DNA from: Flavobacterium sp. ACN6
GTDB lineage: Bacteria; Bacteroidota; Bacteroidia; Flavobacteriales; Flavobacteriaceae
DNA: 64,000 nucleotides
Assembly: GCF_002304005.1 (NCBI RefSeq)
Contig: NZ_MRCQ01000012.1
Location: 1-64,000 of the forward strand
Direction of reading: 5' to 3'
The position numbers and the translations under genes were made by a program. The notes below the pieces were generated by a model, which was not told the DNA's origin, did no database searches, and saw only the letters and a list, made by a program, of their open reading frames with translations. Positions 23,939 to 33,468 of this stretch are shown piece by piece. Numbering within the stretch: position 1 is the stretch's first letter; the number at the start of each line of letters is the position of its first letter.

Positions 23939-24910
23939 ATGGTTTCATCTATTTGCACCTTATTCGAGGGACATTACCATTATGGAGTTGCTTCACTTTC
24001 AAATTCGCTGTATAATCAAGGATTTCGTGGAATCATTTATGTAGGTTATCGTGGAGAATTACCTAATTGGGCACAAAATGGAAGACGAGAATCTATTGGA
24101 AAATGGAAAGAAGCAGTTACATTCATTCCAACTGAAGGTATTCAGCTTATTTTTTTACTCTTAGATACTACATATAGTCTAACAAATTATAAACCAGATT
24201 TTATGCTGGATTTATGGGAAGGTCCCGCTAAAAACGCTGAAGCATTATTTTATTTTGATCCAGATATTGTGGTTAATGATTCATGGACTTGTTTTGAACA
24301 ATGGGTTAATTGCGGTGTAGCACTTTGTGAAGATGTTGATTCTCCTTTTCAGGAATTTCATCCCCGAAGAATGGGCTGGAGAAAATACTTTAAAAAATAC
24401 AACATCGAATTACAATATAAAAATCAAATATATGTCAATGGTGGTTTTATAGGCCTTCTTAAAAAAGACATTAATTTTGTGACTTTGTGGGTGCAGCTTC
24501 AAAAACATATGGCAGCTGCAATAGGAGGTTTAGAGAATTCTATATTTTCAAATCAAAGTTACAATTCAACAATATTGAAAATGGAAGGTTTTACCATTTT
24601 TGATAAATCAGATCAAGATGCTCTTAATGCTGCTATTGAAGCCTATCCCGAAAACGTCAGCTATCTCGGAAAAGAAGGAATGGGGTTTGAATCGAAACAT
24701 ATAACAATGTATCATGCATTAGGAAGTCCTAAACCTTGGAAAACAAGACATTTTGTAAGAGCCTTAAGTGGAAGAATACCTAGAAAAGAAGATGTTGTTT
24801 ATTGGGAAAATACAAACAGTCCGATAACAGCACATTCTAAATGGAAAATTAGTCAAAAAAAGGCAAGTATTAAAGCAGCTAAGTTTATCGGAAGATTTTA
24901 TAAAGCCTAA
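23939..24910 (+). CDS. Putative glycosyltransferase, GT-A-like, unassigned family
   Basis: This 323-residue soluble protein is not confidently recognised. The pattern fits a GT-A glycosyltransferase: an N-terminal SSICTLFEGHYHYGVASLSNSLYNQGFRGIIYVGY segment, and an acidic FYFDPDIVVND near 100-110 that could be the metal-binding DxD. A YVNGGFIGLLKKD block near 165-178 and a late HITMYHALGSPKPWK carry Gly and His residues of the sort seen late in GT-A enzymes. Its place directly after the acetyltransferase and before an exostosin-like protein supports a role in repeat-unit assembly. Donor and linkage cannot be predicted. Confidence 0.6.
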   Translation: MVSSICTLFEGHYHYGVASLSNSLYNQGFRGIIYVGYRGELPNWAQNGRRESIGKWKEAVTFIPTEGIQLIFLLLDTTYSLTNYKPDFMLDLWEGPAKNAEALFYFDPDIVVNDSWTCFEQWVNCGVALCEDVDSPFQEFHPRRMGWRKYFKKYNIELQYKNQIYVNGGFIGLLKKDINFVTLWVQLQKHMAAAIGGLENSIFSNQSYNSTILKMEGFTIFDKSDQDALNAAIEAYPENVSYLGKEGMGFESKHITMYHALGSPKPWKTRHFVRALSGRIPRKEDVVYWENTNSPITAHSKWKISQKKASIKAAKFIGRFYKA

Positions 24911-24969
24911 AAGAATACCTTCTTTCGAGAATATTGTGTTTATAAATTGATTTAACAAAAATATATTTT

Positions 24970-25947
24970 ATGAAAGTATATATTTTATCCGCCTATGATG
25001 AAAGCCAGTATAATTTTGCATTTCAAAATTTAAAAAAATCGAGCCAGTACGATCCATTTAAAAAATATGTTTTAGCAGATAATCCTGAGTCAGCAGATCT
25101 TATAATCTTTGTCGAACACCATCCAGGCGATGACCCTTATTTTTTTAAAGTATTAAAACACCCAATATATAAATTATATAAAAAGAAATGCTATTTGTAT
25201 CATGATAGTGATGAACATTTAACGCTGATGCCAACTATTTCGCCATCAGTCTGCAATTCGAGTTTTAATAAAAAAATGCATCATCCCTATCATTATTTGG
25301 AGCAGATTTCGACAAACCCGTACATTCAATATATTCCTGATAAAATAGACAAAAAGAAATATTTATTTTCTTTTATGGGAGCTTCCAGAACTTATCCTGC
25401 AGTAAGAGAAGAAATAATTAAGCGTTTTAATGGAGATGAAAATATACATGATACCAAAGATTACAATTCTTGGGAATTAAACGAGGAAGACCGCAACAAG
25501 TATTTTGAAAAATACGCTGAAATTTTATTTCAAAGTAAATTCATATTATGCCCGCGCGGTATCGGTCCAAGTTCTTACAGACAATATGAAAGTATGAAAA
25601 TGGGAATTGCCCCAGTAATAATTTCAGATGAATGGGTAGAATGTGAAGAGATTGATTGGGAAACTTGTTCTATTCGAATCAAAGAAAAAGACGTAGATCA
25701 AATTGAAAATATCCTTAAAAGCAGAGAAGAAGAATGTTTGGAATTGGGAATAAATGCAAGAAAGAACTACGAAAAATATATGTCATTTGAAAATCAGTTT
25801 CATTTCCTTTCAAATGCGGCAGCCAAATTACATGCTTTAAGAAACGACCTTTCTTATCGTGATTATTTAATTGAGTATTTAAGGTTTTTTGAACCTTTTC
25901 ATTTTCGGAATCTCTTGAGATATTATAAAAATAAATATATAAAATGA
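24970..25947 (+). CDS. Exostosin-like (GT47-type) glycosyltransferase
   Basis: This 325-residue protein has the C-terminal exostosin signature FILCPRGIGPSSYRQYESMK, then APVIISDEWVECEEI, about residues 195-225. It is preceded by YLFSFMGASRTYPAVREEI, the conserved SF-x-G block of that family. Exostosin-type enzymes are GT-B inverting transferases. In animals and plants they use UDP-GlcA, UDP-GlcNAc, UDP-xylose and similar donors. In this locus UDP-GlcA or UDP-xylose would be natural donors because Ugd and a UDP-xylose synthase are encoded, but that is inference. The gene overlaps the next by 4 bp. Confidence 0.8.
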   Translation: MKVYILSAYDESQYNFAFQNLKKSSQYDPFKKYVLADNPESADLIIFVEHHPGDDPYFFKVLKHPIYKLYKKKCYLYHDSDEHLTLMPTISPSVCNSSFNKKMHHPYHYLEQISTNPYIQYIPDKIDKKKYLFSFMGASRTYPAVREEIIKRFNGDENIHDTKDYNSWELNEEDRNKYFEKYAEILFQSKFILCPRGIGPSSYRQYESMKMGIAPVIISDEWVECEEIDWETCSIRIKEKDVDQIENILKSREEECLELGINARKNYEKYMSFENQFHFLSNAAAKLHALRNDLSYRDYLIEYLRFFEPFHFRNLLRYYKNKYIK

Positions 25948-27026
25948 AAATTCTTTTCATCTGTGGATCTCTCGAACCAGGAAAAGATGGTGTCGGAGAT
26001 TATGCACGCCGCTTATGCGGGGAACTTATTAGAATAGGACATGTAGTAAACATATTATCGTTGTGTGATCATCAGGCTGTTTCTTTTTTGTCAGAATTTC
26101 AGGAAATTGAAGGAACCAAAGTCAGCGTAAATCGAATTCCTTTGGCAGCTACAAATCTCCAAAGACTAAAATTGACGCAACATGTTGTAAATAATTTTAA
26201 ACCACAATGGATTTCTCTACAATATGTGCCCTATAGTTTTAATCCAAAAGGACTGCCTTTTTGGCTTCCATCTTTTTTAAAAAAATTACAAGGAAATCAC
26301 AAATGGCATATTATGTTTCATGAATTATGGCTGGGAATTGATACCGAGTCTTCATTTAAACATAAATGTATTGGTAAAGTACAGCAGTGGATTGTCAAAA
26401 AAGTAATTAACAGTACCAATCCTTACTATGTGAATACACAGAATAAGCTTTACCAGTATTTTCTTCAATCTCATAATATAGAGGCAGACATTTTACCCAT
26501 TTGCGGCAACATACCTGTTACAGCTGTTAAGAGTAAACAGAATAAATTTACTCAACTAGTATTGTTCGGGACAATTCATCCAGGCGCTTTTTTTAAAGAT
26601 TTTATAAGTGATGTAGCAAGTCTTAAAAGCAATTTAGGCAAACCGATAAAATTTGTTTTTATCGGAAAAAATGGTGCTGAACTTTTTAACTATATAAATA
26701 TATTAGAAAATATAGGTATAGAATACGAAGTAATGGGTATACAGCCTGAAACTGTAATTTCTCAGGTACTAATTGACAGCGATTTCGGAATATCGACAAC
26801 GCCCTATTTCCAAACCGAAAAAAGCGGTGTTTTTGCAGCGTACAAAGAACATCAGTTAAATACTATTTGTGTTTCTCGCGAATGGACACCTACAAAAGGA
26901 CATTACAATGTACCAAACATTATTAAATACGAGAAAAACAATTTGAAATTAAACCCAATTACGGTTCAAGTTTTTGATTTAAATTCTTTGGCAGATCAGT
27001 TTATAAAATCAATATCCATCTCATGA
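25944..27026 (+). CDS. Glycosyltransferase, GT-B fold (GT4-like)
   Basis: This 360-residue transferase begins MKILFICGSLEPGKDGVGDYARRLCGEL. The G-x-G-D-Y-x-R-R segment is the acceptor-side loop of many GT4-like enzymes. The second Rossmann half starts around LVLFGTIHPGAFFKDFI, with a phosphate-binding region FGISTTPYFQTEKSGVFAAY in place of the usual ExFG. The canonical E-x7-E motif is not clear, so membership of GT4 is less certain than for its neighbours. It overlaps both neighbours by 4 bp (ATGA), showing tight translational coupling. Confidence 0.72.
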   Translation: MKILFICGSLEPGKDGVGDYARRLCGELIRIGHVVNILSLCDHQAVSFLSEFQEIEGTKVSVNRIPLAATNLQRLKLTQHVVNNFKPQWISLQYVPYSFNPKGLPFWLPSFLKKLQGNHKWHIMFHELWLGIDTESSFKHKCIGKVQQWIVKKVINSTNPYYVNTQNKLYQYFLQSHNIEADILPICGNIPVTAVKSKQNKFTQLVLFGTIHPGAFFKDFISDVASLKSNLGKPIKFVFIGKNGAELFNYINILENIGIEYEVMGIQPETVISQVLIDSDFGISTTPYFQTEKSGVFAAYKEHQLNTICVSREWTPTKGHYNVPNIIKYEKNNLKLNPITVQVFDLNSLADQFIKSISIS

Positions 27027-28264
27027 AAATTCTTATTTATCATCCTTCAGGAAACAGTAATGTACGTGCTATTGCAAAAGGGTTTTTAACTCAGGGGGTT
27101 CTATATCAATTTCATACTTCAATTGCTGTTTTTCCCAATAATTTTTGGCATAAAATAGCAAATTTAAAAGGTTTGGGAGATATAAGAAGACGTTCTTTTG
27201 ATTCTGGATTACAGGCTTATACAGAAGTTTATCCGATACAAGAATTGGGCAGAATGGTAGCTTCCAAATTAAGCCTAAGTTCTTTAATCAAATCAGAAAC
27301 TGGTTTTTTTTGTGTAGACAGAATCTATCAAAATTTAGATAAAAAAATTTCAAAAAAACTTCTAAATGCAAAAAAAAATGGATTAACTGCTGTTTATGCT
27401 TATGAAGATGGGGCTTTAGAAACTTTTACTGCCGCTAAGAAATTAGGCTTAGAATGTATTTATGATTTACCAATTGCCTATCATACTCTTTTGCAAGAAT
27501 TATTGCGTGAAGAAGCTGCTAGAAAACCAAATTGGGCTTTTACATTGGGCGGCGGAATTAATGATAGCGTTCAAAAATTAGAAAGAAAAAGAAAAGAATT
27601 AGAATTAGCAGACACAATAATTGTTGCAAGTGATTTTGTACGGCAATCACTTCCTAATTGGGCAAAGGGAAAGAAAATAATCCAATCTCCTTTTGGAACT
27701 CCATTTTCATCCGTTCAATTTGATTTGGAAGAAAAGGACGCTGACAAAAAACTCAGAGTTTTATTTGTAGGTTCAATGACGCAGCGCAAAGGCTTAAGTG
27801 ATTTATTTGACGCGATAAAATTAGTCGATTCTTCAAAAGTTGAATTAGTAGTTCTAGGTTCACTAGCCGCACCGCTTTCTTTTTATGACGACCAGTTACA
27901 ATTTACTTATGAGCCTACAAGATCACATGATCTAGTTTTAGAATTGATGAAATCCTGTGATGTTTTTTGTCTTCCTTCTATTGTTGAAGGCAGGGCTTTA
28001 GTAATTCAAGAAGCAATGAGTCAAGGTCTGCCAATAATTATTACAGCAAATACAGGAGCAGAAGATTTAGTAATAAGCGAAGAAACAGGCTTTTTGGTTC
28101 CAATTAGAAATCCAGAAGCTATTGCAGAAAAAATAAATTGGTTTTTAAAACATAGAGATAAAATTTTTCAAATGGGTAAAAATGCCAAACAACTAGCAGA
28201 TACTTACAGCTGGGACAGCTATGCCGATAAAATTTATAATGTTTTAAGCTCTAAAAGCAATTAG
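27023..28264 (+). CDS. Glycosyltransferase family 4
   Basis: This 413-residue GT-B enzyme has the GT4 C-terminal core: VLFVGSMTQRKGLSDLFDAI near 250-270, then FCLPSIVEGRALVIQEAMSQ near 310-330 and the IITANTGAEDLVISEETGFL nucleotide-binding block. The E-x7-E pair is EGRALVIQE. It probably retains anomeric configuration and uses a nucleotide-diphosphate sugar, but the donor cannot be read from sequence. It follows the previous transferase with a 4-bp overlap and precedes the polymerase by 6 bp. Confidence 0.88.
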   Translation: MKILIYHPSGNSNVRAIAKGFLTQGVLYQFHTSIAVFPNNFWHKIANLKGLGDIRRRSFDSGLQAYTEVYPIQELGRMVASKLSLSSLIKSETGFFCVDRIYQNLDKKISKKLLNAKKNGLTAVYAYEDGALETFTAAKKLGLECIYDLPIAYHTLLQELLREEAARKPNWAFTLGGGINDSVQKLERKRKELELADTIIVASDFVRQSLPNWAKGKKIIQSPFGTPFSSVQFDLEEKDADKKLRVLFVGSMTQRKGLSDLFDAIKLVDSSKVELVVLGSLAAPLSFYDDQLQFTYEPTRSHDLVLELMKSCDVFCLPSIVEGRALVIQEAMSQGLPIIITANTGAEDLVISEETGFLVPIRNPEAIAEKINWFLKHRDKIFQMGKNAKQLADTYSWDSYADKIYNVLSSKSN

Positions 28265-28270
28265 TTAGAA

Positions 28271-29569
28271 ATGAAAGATAACAGCAATAATAGTAAAAAA
28301 TTGGGCTCGATAAAAATAGCGATATGGCTGTATTTTTTCTTGTGGATTTTTGAAGGAGCACTGCGTAAATGGGTTCTTCCGAGTTTAGCGACTCCATTGC
28401 TTATTGTACGTGACCCTATCGCAATATTTATAATCGCTAGAGCTATTTATCTAAATGTGAAATTTTTAAATGGATATGTAGTTTCCTCTTTCATCATAAC
28501 ACTTCTAGCATTAATTGTCACACTTACTTTTGGTCATGGTAATTTGTTTGTCGGAGTTTATGGCGCACGTATAATGCTGCTTCATTTTCCTTTAATTTTT
28601 ATTATTGGCGCTGTTTTTACAAAACAAGATATTCTAAAAATGGGTTATGCATTATTAGCAGCAAATATCGCGATGACAGTAATTGTTTACCTGCAATTTA
28701 TAAGTCCTCAGACGGCTTTTATAAATAGAGGTATAGGAGGAGAAGGAAGCGCTGGCTTTTCGGGTGCAATGGGATATTTTAGGCCTCCGGGTACTTTCTC
28801 ATTTATTACAGGACTTGCCTCTTTTTACATTACAGCTTCCGTTTTTGTCTTTTATTTTTGGTTATCAAAAGAGCCTGTTTCTAAGATTCTGCTTTACACC
28901 AGTACACTAGCATTAATATTCAGTCTGCCTTTAACAGTAAGCAGAACTGCCGTTGGAGGAGTTATTTTAGTAGGCGTTTTTGCTTTTATTGGTTCTGCAA
29001 CAAGTTTTAAGAAGATAATGAAAGTGGTTTTGACAATTGTTGTATTGTTTGGTTTGTTCGCTGTTTTACAAAGTACCACAACAGTTTTTAATTTAGGAAC
29101 AGAGGTTTTTATGAGCAGGGTTGATACTGCGAGCGGTCAAAGCGGTGGATTTGAGGAGTCTTTCTTCTCAAGAATTCTTGGCGATTTTGTTAGGCCAATA
29201 GTAAACCTGTTAAACCTGCCATTGTTTGTTGGTAAATTAGGAATGGGTACTAATGCAGGTGCGCAGATGTTGTCTGGAAGCAATACTTTTTTAATTGCTG
29301 AAGATGAGTTAGGAAGAGTCGGCGGGGAACAAGGTCTTCTTTTAGGAGGTGGACTAATTTTCTTAAGATTGGTTTTGGCAGTTAATTTGTTTTTAAAATC
29401 GATAAGACTGCCCCAAGAAGATAAAATATTACCATTAACACTTTGTGGAACAGCATTGTATCTAATTGTTTTAGGACAATGGGCACAGCCAAGTATGTTA
29501 GGTTGTTCTGTTCTTACAGTAGGTCTTTTAGCGGCGAGTTTAAATATGAATTTGAAAACAGAAAAATGA
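28271..29569 (+). CDS. wzy: O-antigen/EPS polymerase, Wzy type
   Basis: This 432-residue multi-spanning membrane protein has about 10-12 hydrophobic segments. The first helix, IAIWLYFFLWIFEGALRKWVLP, is typical of Wzy/O-antigen-ligase-like proteins of Bacteroidota. A large extracytoplasmic loop lies near 270-345 (VFMSRVDTASGQSGGFEESF onward, with GRVGGEQG). The family polymerises flipped repeat units in the periplasm. Wzy proteins diverge quickly in sequence, so the call rests on topology, the RVGGEQG-type loop and position between glycosyltransferases. The TGA stop shares bases with the next start codon. Confidence 0.82.
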   Translation: MKDNSNNSKKLGSIKIAIWLYFFLWIFEGALRKWVLPSLATPLLIVRDPIAIFIIARAIYLNVKFLNGYVVSSFIITLLALIVTLTFGHGNLFVGVYGARIMLLHFPLIFIIGAVFTKQDILKMGYALLAANIAMTVIVYLQFISPQTAFINRGIGGEGSAGFSGAMGYFRPPGTFSFITGLASFYITASVFVFYFWLSKEPVSKILLYTSTLALIFSLPLTVSRTAVGGVILVGVFAFIGSATSFKKIMKVVLTIVVLFGLFAVLQSTTTVFNLGTEVFMSRVDTASGQSGGFEESFFSRILGDFVRPIVNLLNLPLFVGKLGMGTNAGAQMLSGSNTFLIAEDELGRVGGEQGLLLGGGLIFLRLVLAVNLFLKSIRLPQEDKILPLTLCGTALYLIVLGQWAQPSMLGCSVLTVGLLAASLNMNLKTEK

Positions 29570-30738
29570 AAATAATATTATTTACGCATCCGTCTTTTTT
29601 AGGTCATAAAAGCATGCCTCGATTTGCTCAAATGATTACTGCGGGAATGAAACAAAAAGGACACGACTTGACAGTATGGAGTCCAAAAGCTTTTTTTTTC
29701 AAACTTTCTTTTAAAAAGCCAATTCTCGAAAAGTGGTTTGGTTATATGGATCAGTATGTTATTTTTCCAATTGAAGTCAAATTGAGATTATTGAATTGCT
29801 CTAAAGAAACACTCTTTGTTTTTTCGGACAATGCTTTGGGGCCATGGGTGCCTCTGGTACAAAAAAGATATCATGTCGTACACTGCCATGATTTTTTGGC
29901 GCAAAAATCAGCATTTGGTCTGTTACAGGAAAATAAAACAGGAGTAACTGGAAAATACTATCAGAAATTTATTTTTTCGGGATATAGAAAAGCGAGAAAC
30001 TTTATATCAATTTCTAAAAAAACGCAAGTTGACTTACACGCTTTATTAGAAAAAAATCCAGAAGTATCCAGAGTGGTATATAATGGAATGAATCAAAACT
30101 TTGAGCCGGCAAAAGACTATCATACTGTGAGAGAGAAATTGTCAAATCAATATAATATCGATTTATCTGAAGGATATATTCTGCATGTTGGCGGTAATGC
30201 TTTTTATAAAAATAAATTGGGAGTTCTTGAAATTTACGACCAATTGGTTAAAGATTTTAAAGTCGAAATACCATTGATTTTGGCTGGAGAATCTCCTACA
30301 AAAGAAATGATTGCCTTTAAAGAAAAGTCCATAGCATCTCAATCTATTTATTTTATAAATAATAGTGACGATTTGCAATTGCAGCAGTTATATCAAGGCG
30401 CTGCTGTTATGCTTTTTCCATCATTATACGAGGGCTTTGGATGGCCTATAGTGGAAGCGATGGCTTCAGGAAGTTTAGTAATTACAACTGATGAAGACCC
30501 AATGAAAGAAGTAGCTGCAGATGCAGGTTTTTATATTCCAAAAAAACCTAATGATTCAGAAAAATTATTAGACTGGAAAATGATTACTTCCAAAGAGTTG
30601 GAAAGAGTAATTCATTTTAGTCCAAAAGAAAGAAGAGACGCTGTCTGTAAATCAATTTTGCGTTCAAAAGAATTTTCAGCACAAGGTTTTGTTGATTCAA
30701 TAGAAGCCATTTACCAAGAAATTTTACAAGATAAATGA
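29566..30738 (+). CDS. Glycosyltransferase family 4
   Basis: The start chosen is the ATG at 29566, which overlaps the polymerase TGA (ATGA) and gives MKIILFTHPSFLGHKSMPRF, a good GT-B N-terminus. The frame is open 41 codons further upstream but that part lies inside the polymerase gene. The 390-residue product has LHVGGNAFYKNKLGVLEIY near 205 and MLFPSLYEGFGWPIVEAMAS near 280, followed by VITTDEDPMKEVAADAGFYI. That is the GT4 core with its E-x7-E pair (EGFGWPIVE). It lies in a run of three GT4 genes joined by overlaps or tiny gaps, and its donor sugar is unknown. Confidence 0.9.
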   Translation: MKIILFTHPSFLGHKSMPRFAQMITAGMKQKGHDLTVWSPKAFFFKLSFKKPILEKWFGYMDQYVIFPIEVKLRLLNCSKETLFVFSDNALGPWVPLVQKRYHVVHCHDFLAQKSAFGLLQENKTGVTGKYYQKFIFSGYRKARNFISISKKTQVDLHALLEKNPEVSRVVYNGMNQNFEPAKDYHTVREKLSNQYNIDLSEGYILHVGGNAFYKNKLGVLEIYDQLVKDFKVEIPLILAGESPTKEMIAFKEKSIASQSIYFINNSDDLQLQQLYQGAAVMLFPSLYEGFGWPIVEAMASGSLVITTDEDPMKEVAADAGFYIPKKPNDSEKLLDWKMITSKELERVIHFSPKERRDAVCKSILRSKEFSAQGFVDSIEAIYQEILQDK

Positions 30739-31808
30739 AAGTAGTTCACTATATAGCCAGTATTGATAAAAGCGGTGGCGGCACCACAGAGTATATGCGT
30801 CTTTTGAGTAAAGCTTTAAATAAAGACACCTCCTTTATAATCGCGACAGGAATTTCTAAACAGCCTATAAATATAGATGGAGTTTCGATAAAGTTTTTCG
30901 ATGGAAACTTATTGCGTTGGTTTTCTTTAATAAAAGAATTTCGTGTTTTCCTTCAAAATGAAAAACCAGATGTTGTACATATTAATGGAATCTGGAGCCC
31001 GCAAAATTGGGGTTTTCAGAAAGCAGCACAGCAGTTAAAAATAAAAGTTGTTTTGTCTCCTCACGGTATGCTAGAATCTTGGATAATTCAGCACAATCCT
31101 TTGAAAAAAAAAATTGCACTTTTCTTATTTCAGAATAAGGCAATTAAGAAAGTAGACCATATTCATGCCACTGCCCAGATGGAAAAAGACAGTATTCGAA
31201 AACTAAAATTTAGTAACAATATTACAATCATTCCTAATGGCATTGATTTAAGTGAATCAGTAAGCAGTAAAGAAGAGTACGGAACTCGTAAAATGGTTTT
31301 TCTATCTCGCATTCATCCCAAAAAAGGCATTGAAATATTGTTAGAAGCCTGGCGAAATTGTGACACTAAAGACTGGAACCTTGAAATTGCCGGGAACGGA
31401 GACGAAGATTATATAGTGAGTTTAATCCAGAGCGCTCAGGATCTTGAAAATGTACGTTTTGTTGGTGCTCTTTATGAAGAAGAAAAATGGAATTTTCTCC
31501 GTTCGGCAGATGTAATGGTTCTGCCAACACATAGTGAAAATTTTGGTATAGTAGTAGCCGAAGCATTAGCAGTAGGCGTTCCAGTAATTACAACAACGGG
31601 AACACCTTGGCAGGATTTGGAAAATTACAATTGCGGCTGGTGGATTGATTTATCGGTTGAAAATTTAAAAGCAACATTATTAAACGTCTTTAATACATCG
31701 ATAGATGAGTTGAAGCAAATGGGAAGTAATGGTAAAAATATAGTCAAAGAAAAATACGACATAAAAGCAATAGGAAAAAATATGATTGAATTATATAATA
31801 CCATTTAA
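30735..31808 (+). CDS. Glycosyltransferase family 4
   Basis: This 357-residue GT-B enzyme has a glycine-rich acceptor loop SIDKSGGGTTEYMRLLSKAL at the start. It also has VVLSPHGMLESWI near 110, HAT at about 138, and the GT4 core MVFLSRIHPKKGIEILLEAW near 187. VLPTHSENFGIVVAEALAVG follows near 262 with the E-x7-E pair. The SPHGML segment is shared by several GT4 enzymes of exopolysaccharide loci. Translation overlaps the previous gene by 4 bp and the next gene starts 3 bp later, so the products are probably made in step. Confidence 0.91.
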   Translation: MKVVHYIASIDKSGGGTTEYMRLLSKALNKDTSFIIATGISKQPINIDGVSIKFFDGNLLRWFSLIKEFRVFLQNEKPDVVHINGIWSPQNWGFQKAAQQLKIKVVLSPHGMLESWIIQHNPLKKKIALFLFQNKAIKKVDHIHATAQMEKDSIRKLKFSNNITIIPNGIDLSESVSSKEEYGTRKMVFLSRIHPKKGIEILLEAWRNCDTKDWNLEIAGNGDEDYIVSLIQSAQDLENVRFVGALYEEEKWNFLRSADVMVLPTHSENFGIVVAEALAVGVPVITTTGTPWQDLENYNCGWWIDLSVENLKATLLNVFNTSIDELKQMGSNGKNIVKEKYDIKAIGKNMIELYNTI

Positions 31809-31811
31809 GAC

Positions 31812-32915
31812 ATGAAAATAACTATAGTTCAGGGCGCTTTTATACCAGTTCCTCCAATATTAGGCGGAGCAGTCGAAAAAATATACTTTAAGTTAGGACA
31901 GGAATTTGTGAATTTGGGACACGAAGTAATACATATCAGCAGAACCCATCCATCATTAGAAGATAAAGAAAACATAAACGGGGTATCACATATTCGAGTT
32001 AAAGGTTTTTCAACACCAAAAAGTTTACTGATTTTAAAGTTTTATGACTTAATATATACTTTACGAACATTAAAACATATTAACAGTGACATTGTAGTGT
32101 CTAATACGTTTTGGCTGCCTATTTTTTTTAGAAATAAAACAAAAGGTAAAATTTATGTCAGTGTAGAGCGAAGACCAAAATGGCAGATGAAATTTTATAC
32201 AAACGTGAGTAAATTTAGAGCCTGCTCTCCAATGATTTTTGATTTAGTTAAAGAAAAAATTAAACCTGAATATCATAACAAAGTCTCTTACATTCCAAAT
32301 CCTGTTCCTTTTCAATTAAAAGATTTTAAGACCGAAAAGACTAACAGTATTTTATTTGTTGGGCGCCTCGATAAAGAAAAAGGCGTACATATTTTAATAG
32401 ATGCTTTTAACAGTATTCCAGAGCATATTTCTAGAAATTGGACATTAAATATTGTAGGTCCCTGGGAAGCAGCAGAAGGCGGGGGAGGTTTAGTTTACTA
32501 TCAAAACTTAAAAAACAAAAAAGGAAATGTAAATTTTGCAGGTTCGGTTTACGATCAAGATGCACTATCCAAATTCTATTTTGATTCTAAAATTTTTTGT
32601 TACCCGATACAGGACGGAACTGGTGATGCGGGTCCCGTAGCTCCTCGAGAAGCAATGTCGTACGGATGCGCAACCATTCTTTCTAATCACGATTGTTTTA
32701 ATGAATATGCTCTTGACGAAATAAACTGTCTAAGATTTAATCAAAGCAATGAAGACCAGATAGAACAGCTTACCAGCCAATTAATAAGGCTCATGACTGA
32801 CTCAGAACTTCGTGAAAAAATTTCTTTAAACGGAAGAAAAGTTTTTGATGATTTTTCTACTTCTAAAATAGCCAAAATGTTTATTGATGACTTTCAATCA
32901 GTATTAAATGAATAG
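31812..32915 (+). CDS. Glycosyltransferase family 4
   Basis: This 367-residue GT-B transferase has an N-terminal VPPILGGAVEKIYFKLGQEF glycine loop and SYIPNPVP near 158. The nucleotide-sugar core is NSILFVGRLDKEKGVHILID near 178. Instead of the usual E-x7-E stretch it has FCYPIQDGTGDAGPVAPREA near 260. The carboxylate pair is less standard there, so donor binding may differ from its neighbours. It overlaps the WcaF-like gene by 8 bp. Confidence 0.88.
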   Translation: MKITIVQGAFIPVPPILGGAVEKIYFKLGQEFVNLGHEVIHISRTHPSLEDKENINGVSHIRVKGFSTPKSLLILKFYDLIYTLRTLKHINSDIVVSNTFWLPIFFRNKTKGKIYVSVERRPKWQMKFYTNVSKFRACSPMIFDLVKEKIKPEYHNKVSYIPNPVPFQLKDFKTEKTNSILFVGRLDKEKGVHILIDAFNSIPEHISRNWTLNIVGPWEAAEGGGGLVYYQNLKNKKGNVNFAGSVYDQDALSKFYFDSKIFCYPIQDGTGDAGPVAPREAMSYGCATILSNHDCFNEYALDEINCLRFNQSNEDQIEQLTSQLIRLMTDSELREKISLNGRKVFDDFSTSKIAKMFIDDFQSVLNE

Positions 32916-33468
32916 TACCACTATAGAATACAGCCAAAATTCGCCTTATGATTCACCATGGACTATATCTCATCGAGTAAAAATGCTGCTTTGGGAATAT
33001 GTCTGGTTATTGTTTTGCAGCTGGACACCAAAACCAGCTAATTCGTGGAGATTGTTCTGGCTCAGATTATTTGGATGCACAATTTATGGAAAGCCATTTG
33101 TTCATCAAAGGGCAAGAATTCAAATTCCGTGGAATTTAATATTACATGATCATGCCTGTTTGGGAGATAGAGCCAACGCTTATACACTTGGAGTTATAGA
33201 AATATTTGAGCACGCCACTGTTGGACAAGAAGTATACTTATGTACAGGAACCCATGCATTTGAGAATCCTGCTATGAACTTAATAACAAAAAAAATAACA
33301 ATTCAAAAAGGAGTATTTATTGGTGTAAGAGCCATTGTAATGCCGGGAATAACAATAGAAGAAAATGCTATTGTAGGTGCAGGAAGTTTAGTTACCAAAA
33401 ATGTCGATAAAAATACAATAGTTGCAGGAAATCCTGCCAAATTTATAAAAACTAGAAGCTTTGAATAA
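32908..33468 (+). CDS. wcaF: Colanic-acid-type acetyltransferase, WcaF-like
   Basis: This 186-residue left-handed beta-helix acetyltransferase has the family's N-terminal extension: SPYDSPWTISHRVKMLLWEY, then SWRLFWLRLFGCTIYGKPFV. The helix follows (VHQRARIQIPWNLILHDHAC, IQKGVFIGVRAIVMPGITI) and closes with NAIVGAGSLVTKNV and IVAGNPAKFIKTR. The catalytic-region histidine is in CTGTHAFE. WcaF transfers acetyl from acetyl-CoA to a sugar of colanic acid, and here it is the second acetyltransferase of the locus, so two sites on the repeat unit may be acetylated. Confidence 0.9.
   Translation: MNSTTIEYSQNSPYDSPWTISHRVKMLLWEYVWLLFCSWTPKPANSWRLFWLRLFGCTIYGKPFVHQRARIQIPWNLILHDHACLGDRANAYTLGVIEIFEHATVGQEVYLCTGTHAFENPAMNLITKKITIQKGVFIGVRAIVMPGITIEENAIVGAGSLVTKNVDKNTIVAGNPAKFIKTRSFE

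Noticed and set aside
23626..23958. Minus-strand frame of 110 residues in the acetyltransferase region
   Set aside because: It is a shadow of the hexapeptide repeats and has no independent start signal.
29443..29565. Upstream extension of the GT4 gene at 29566
   Set aside because: It lies inside the polymerase gene. The ATGA junction at 29566 gives a normal GT-B start.
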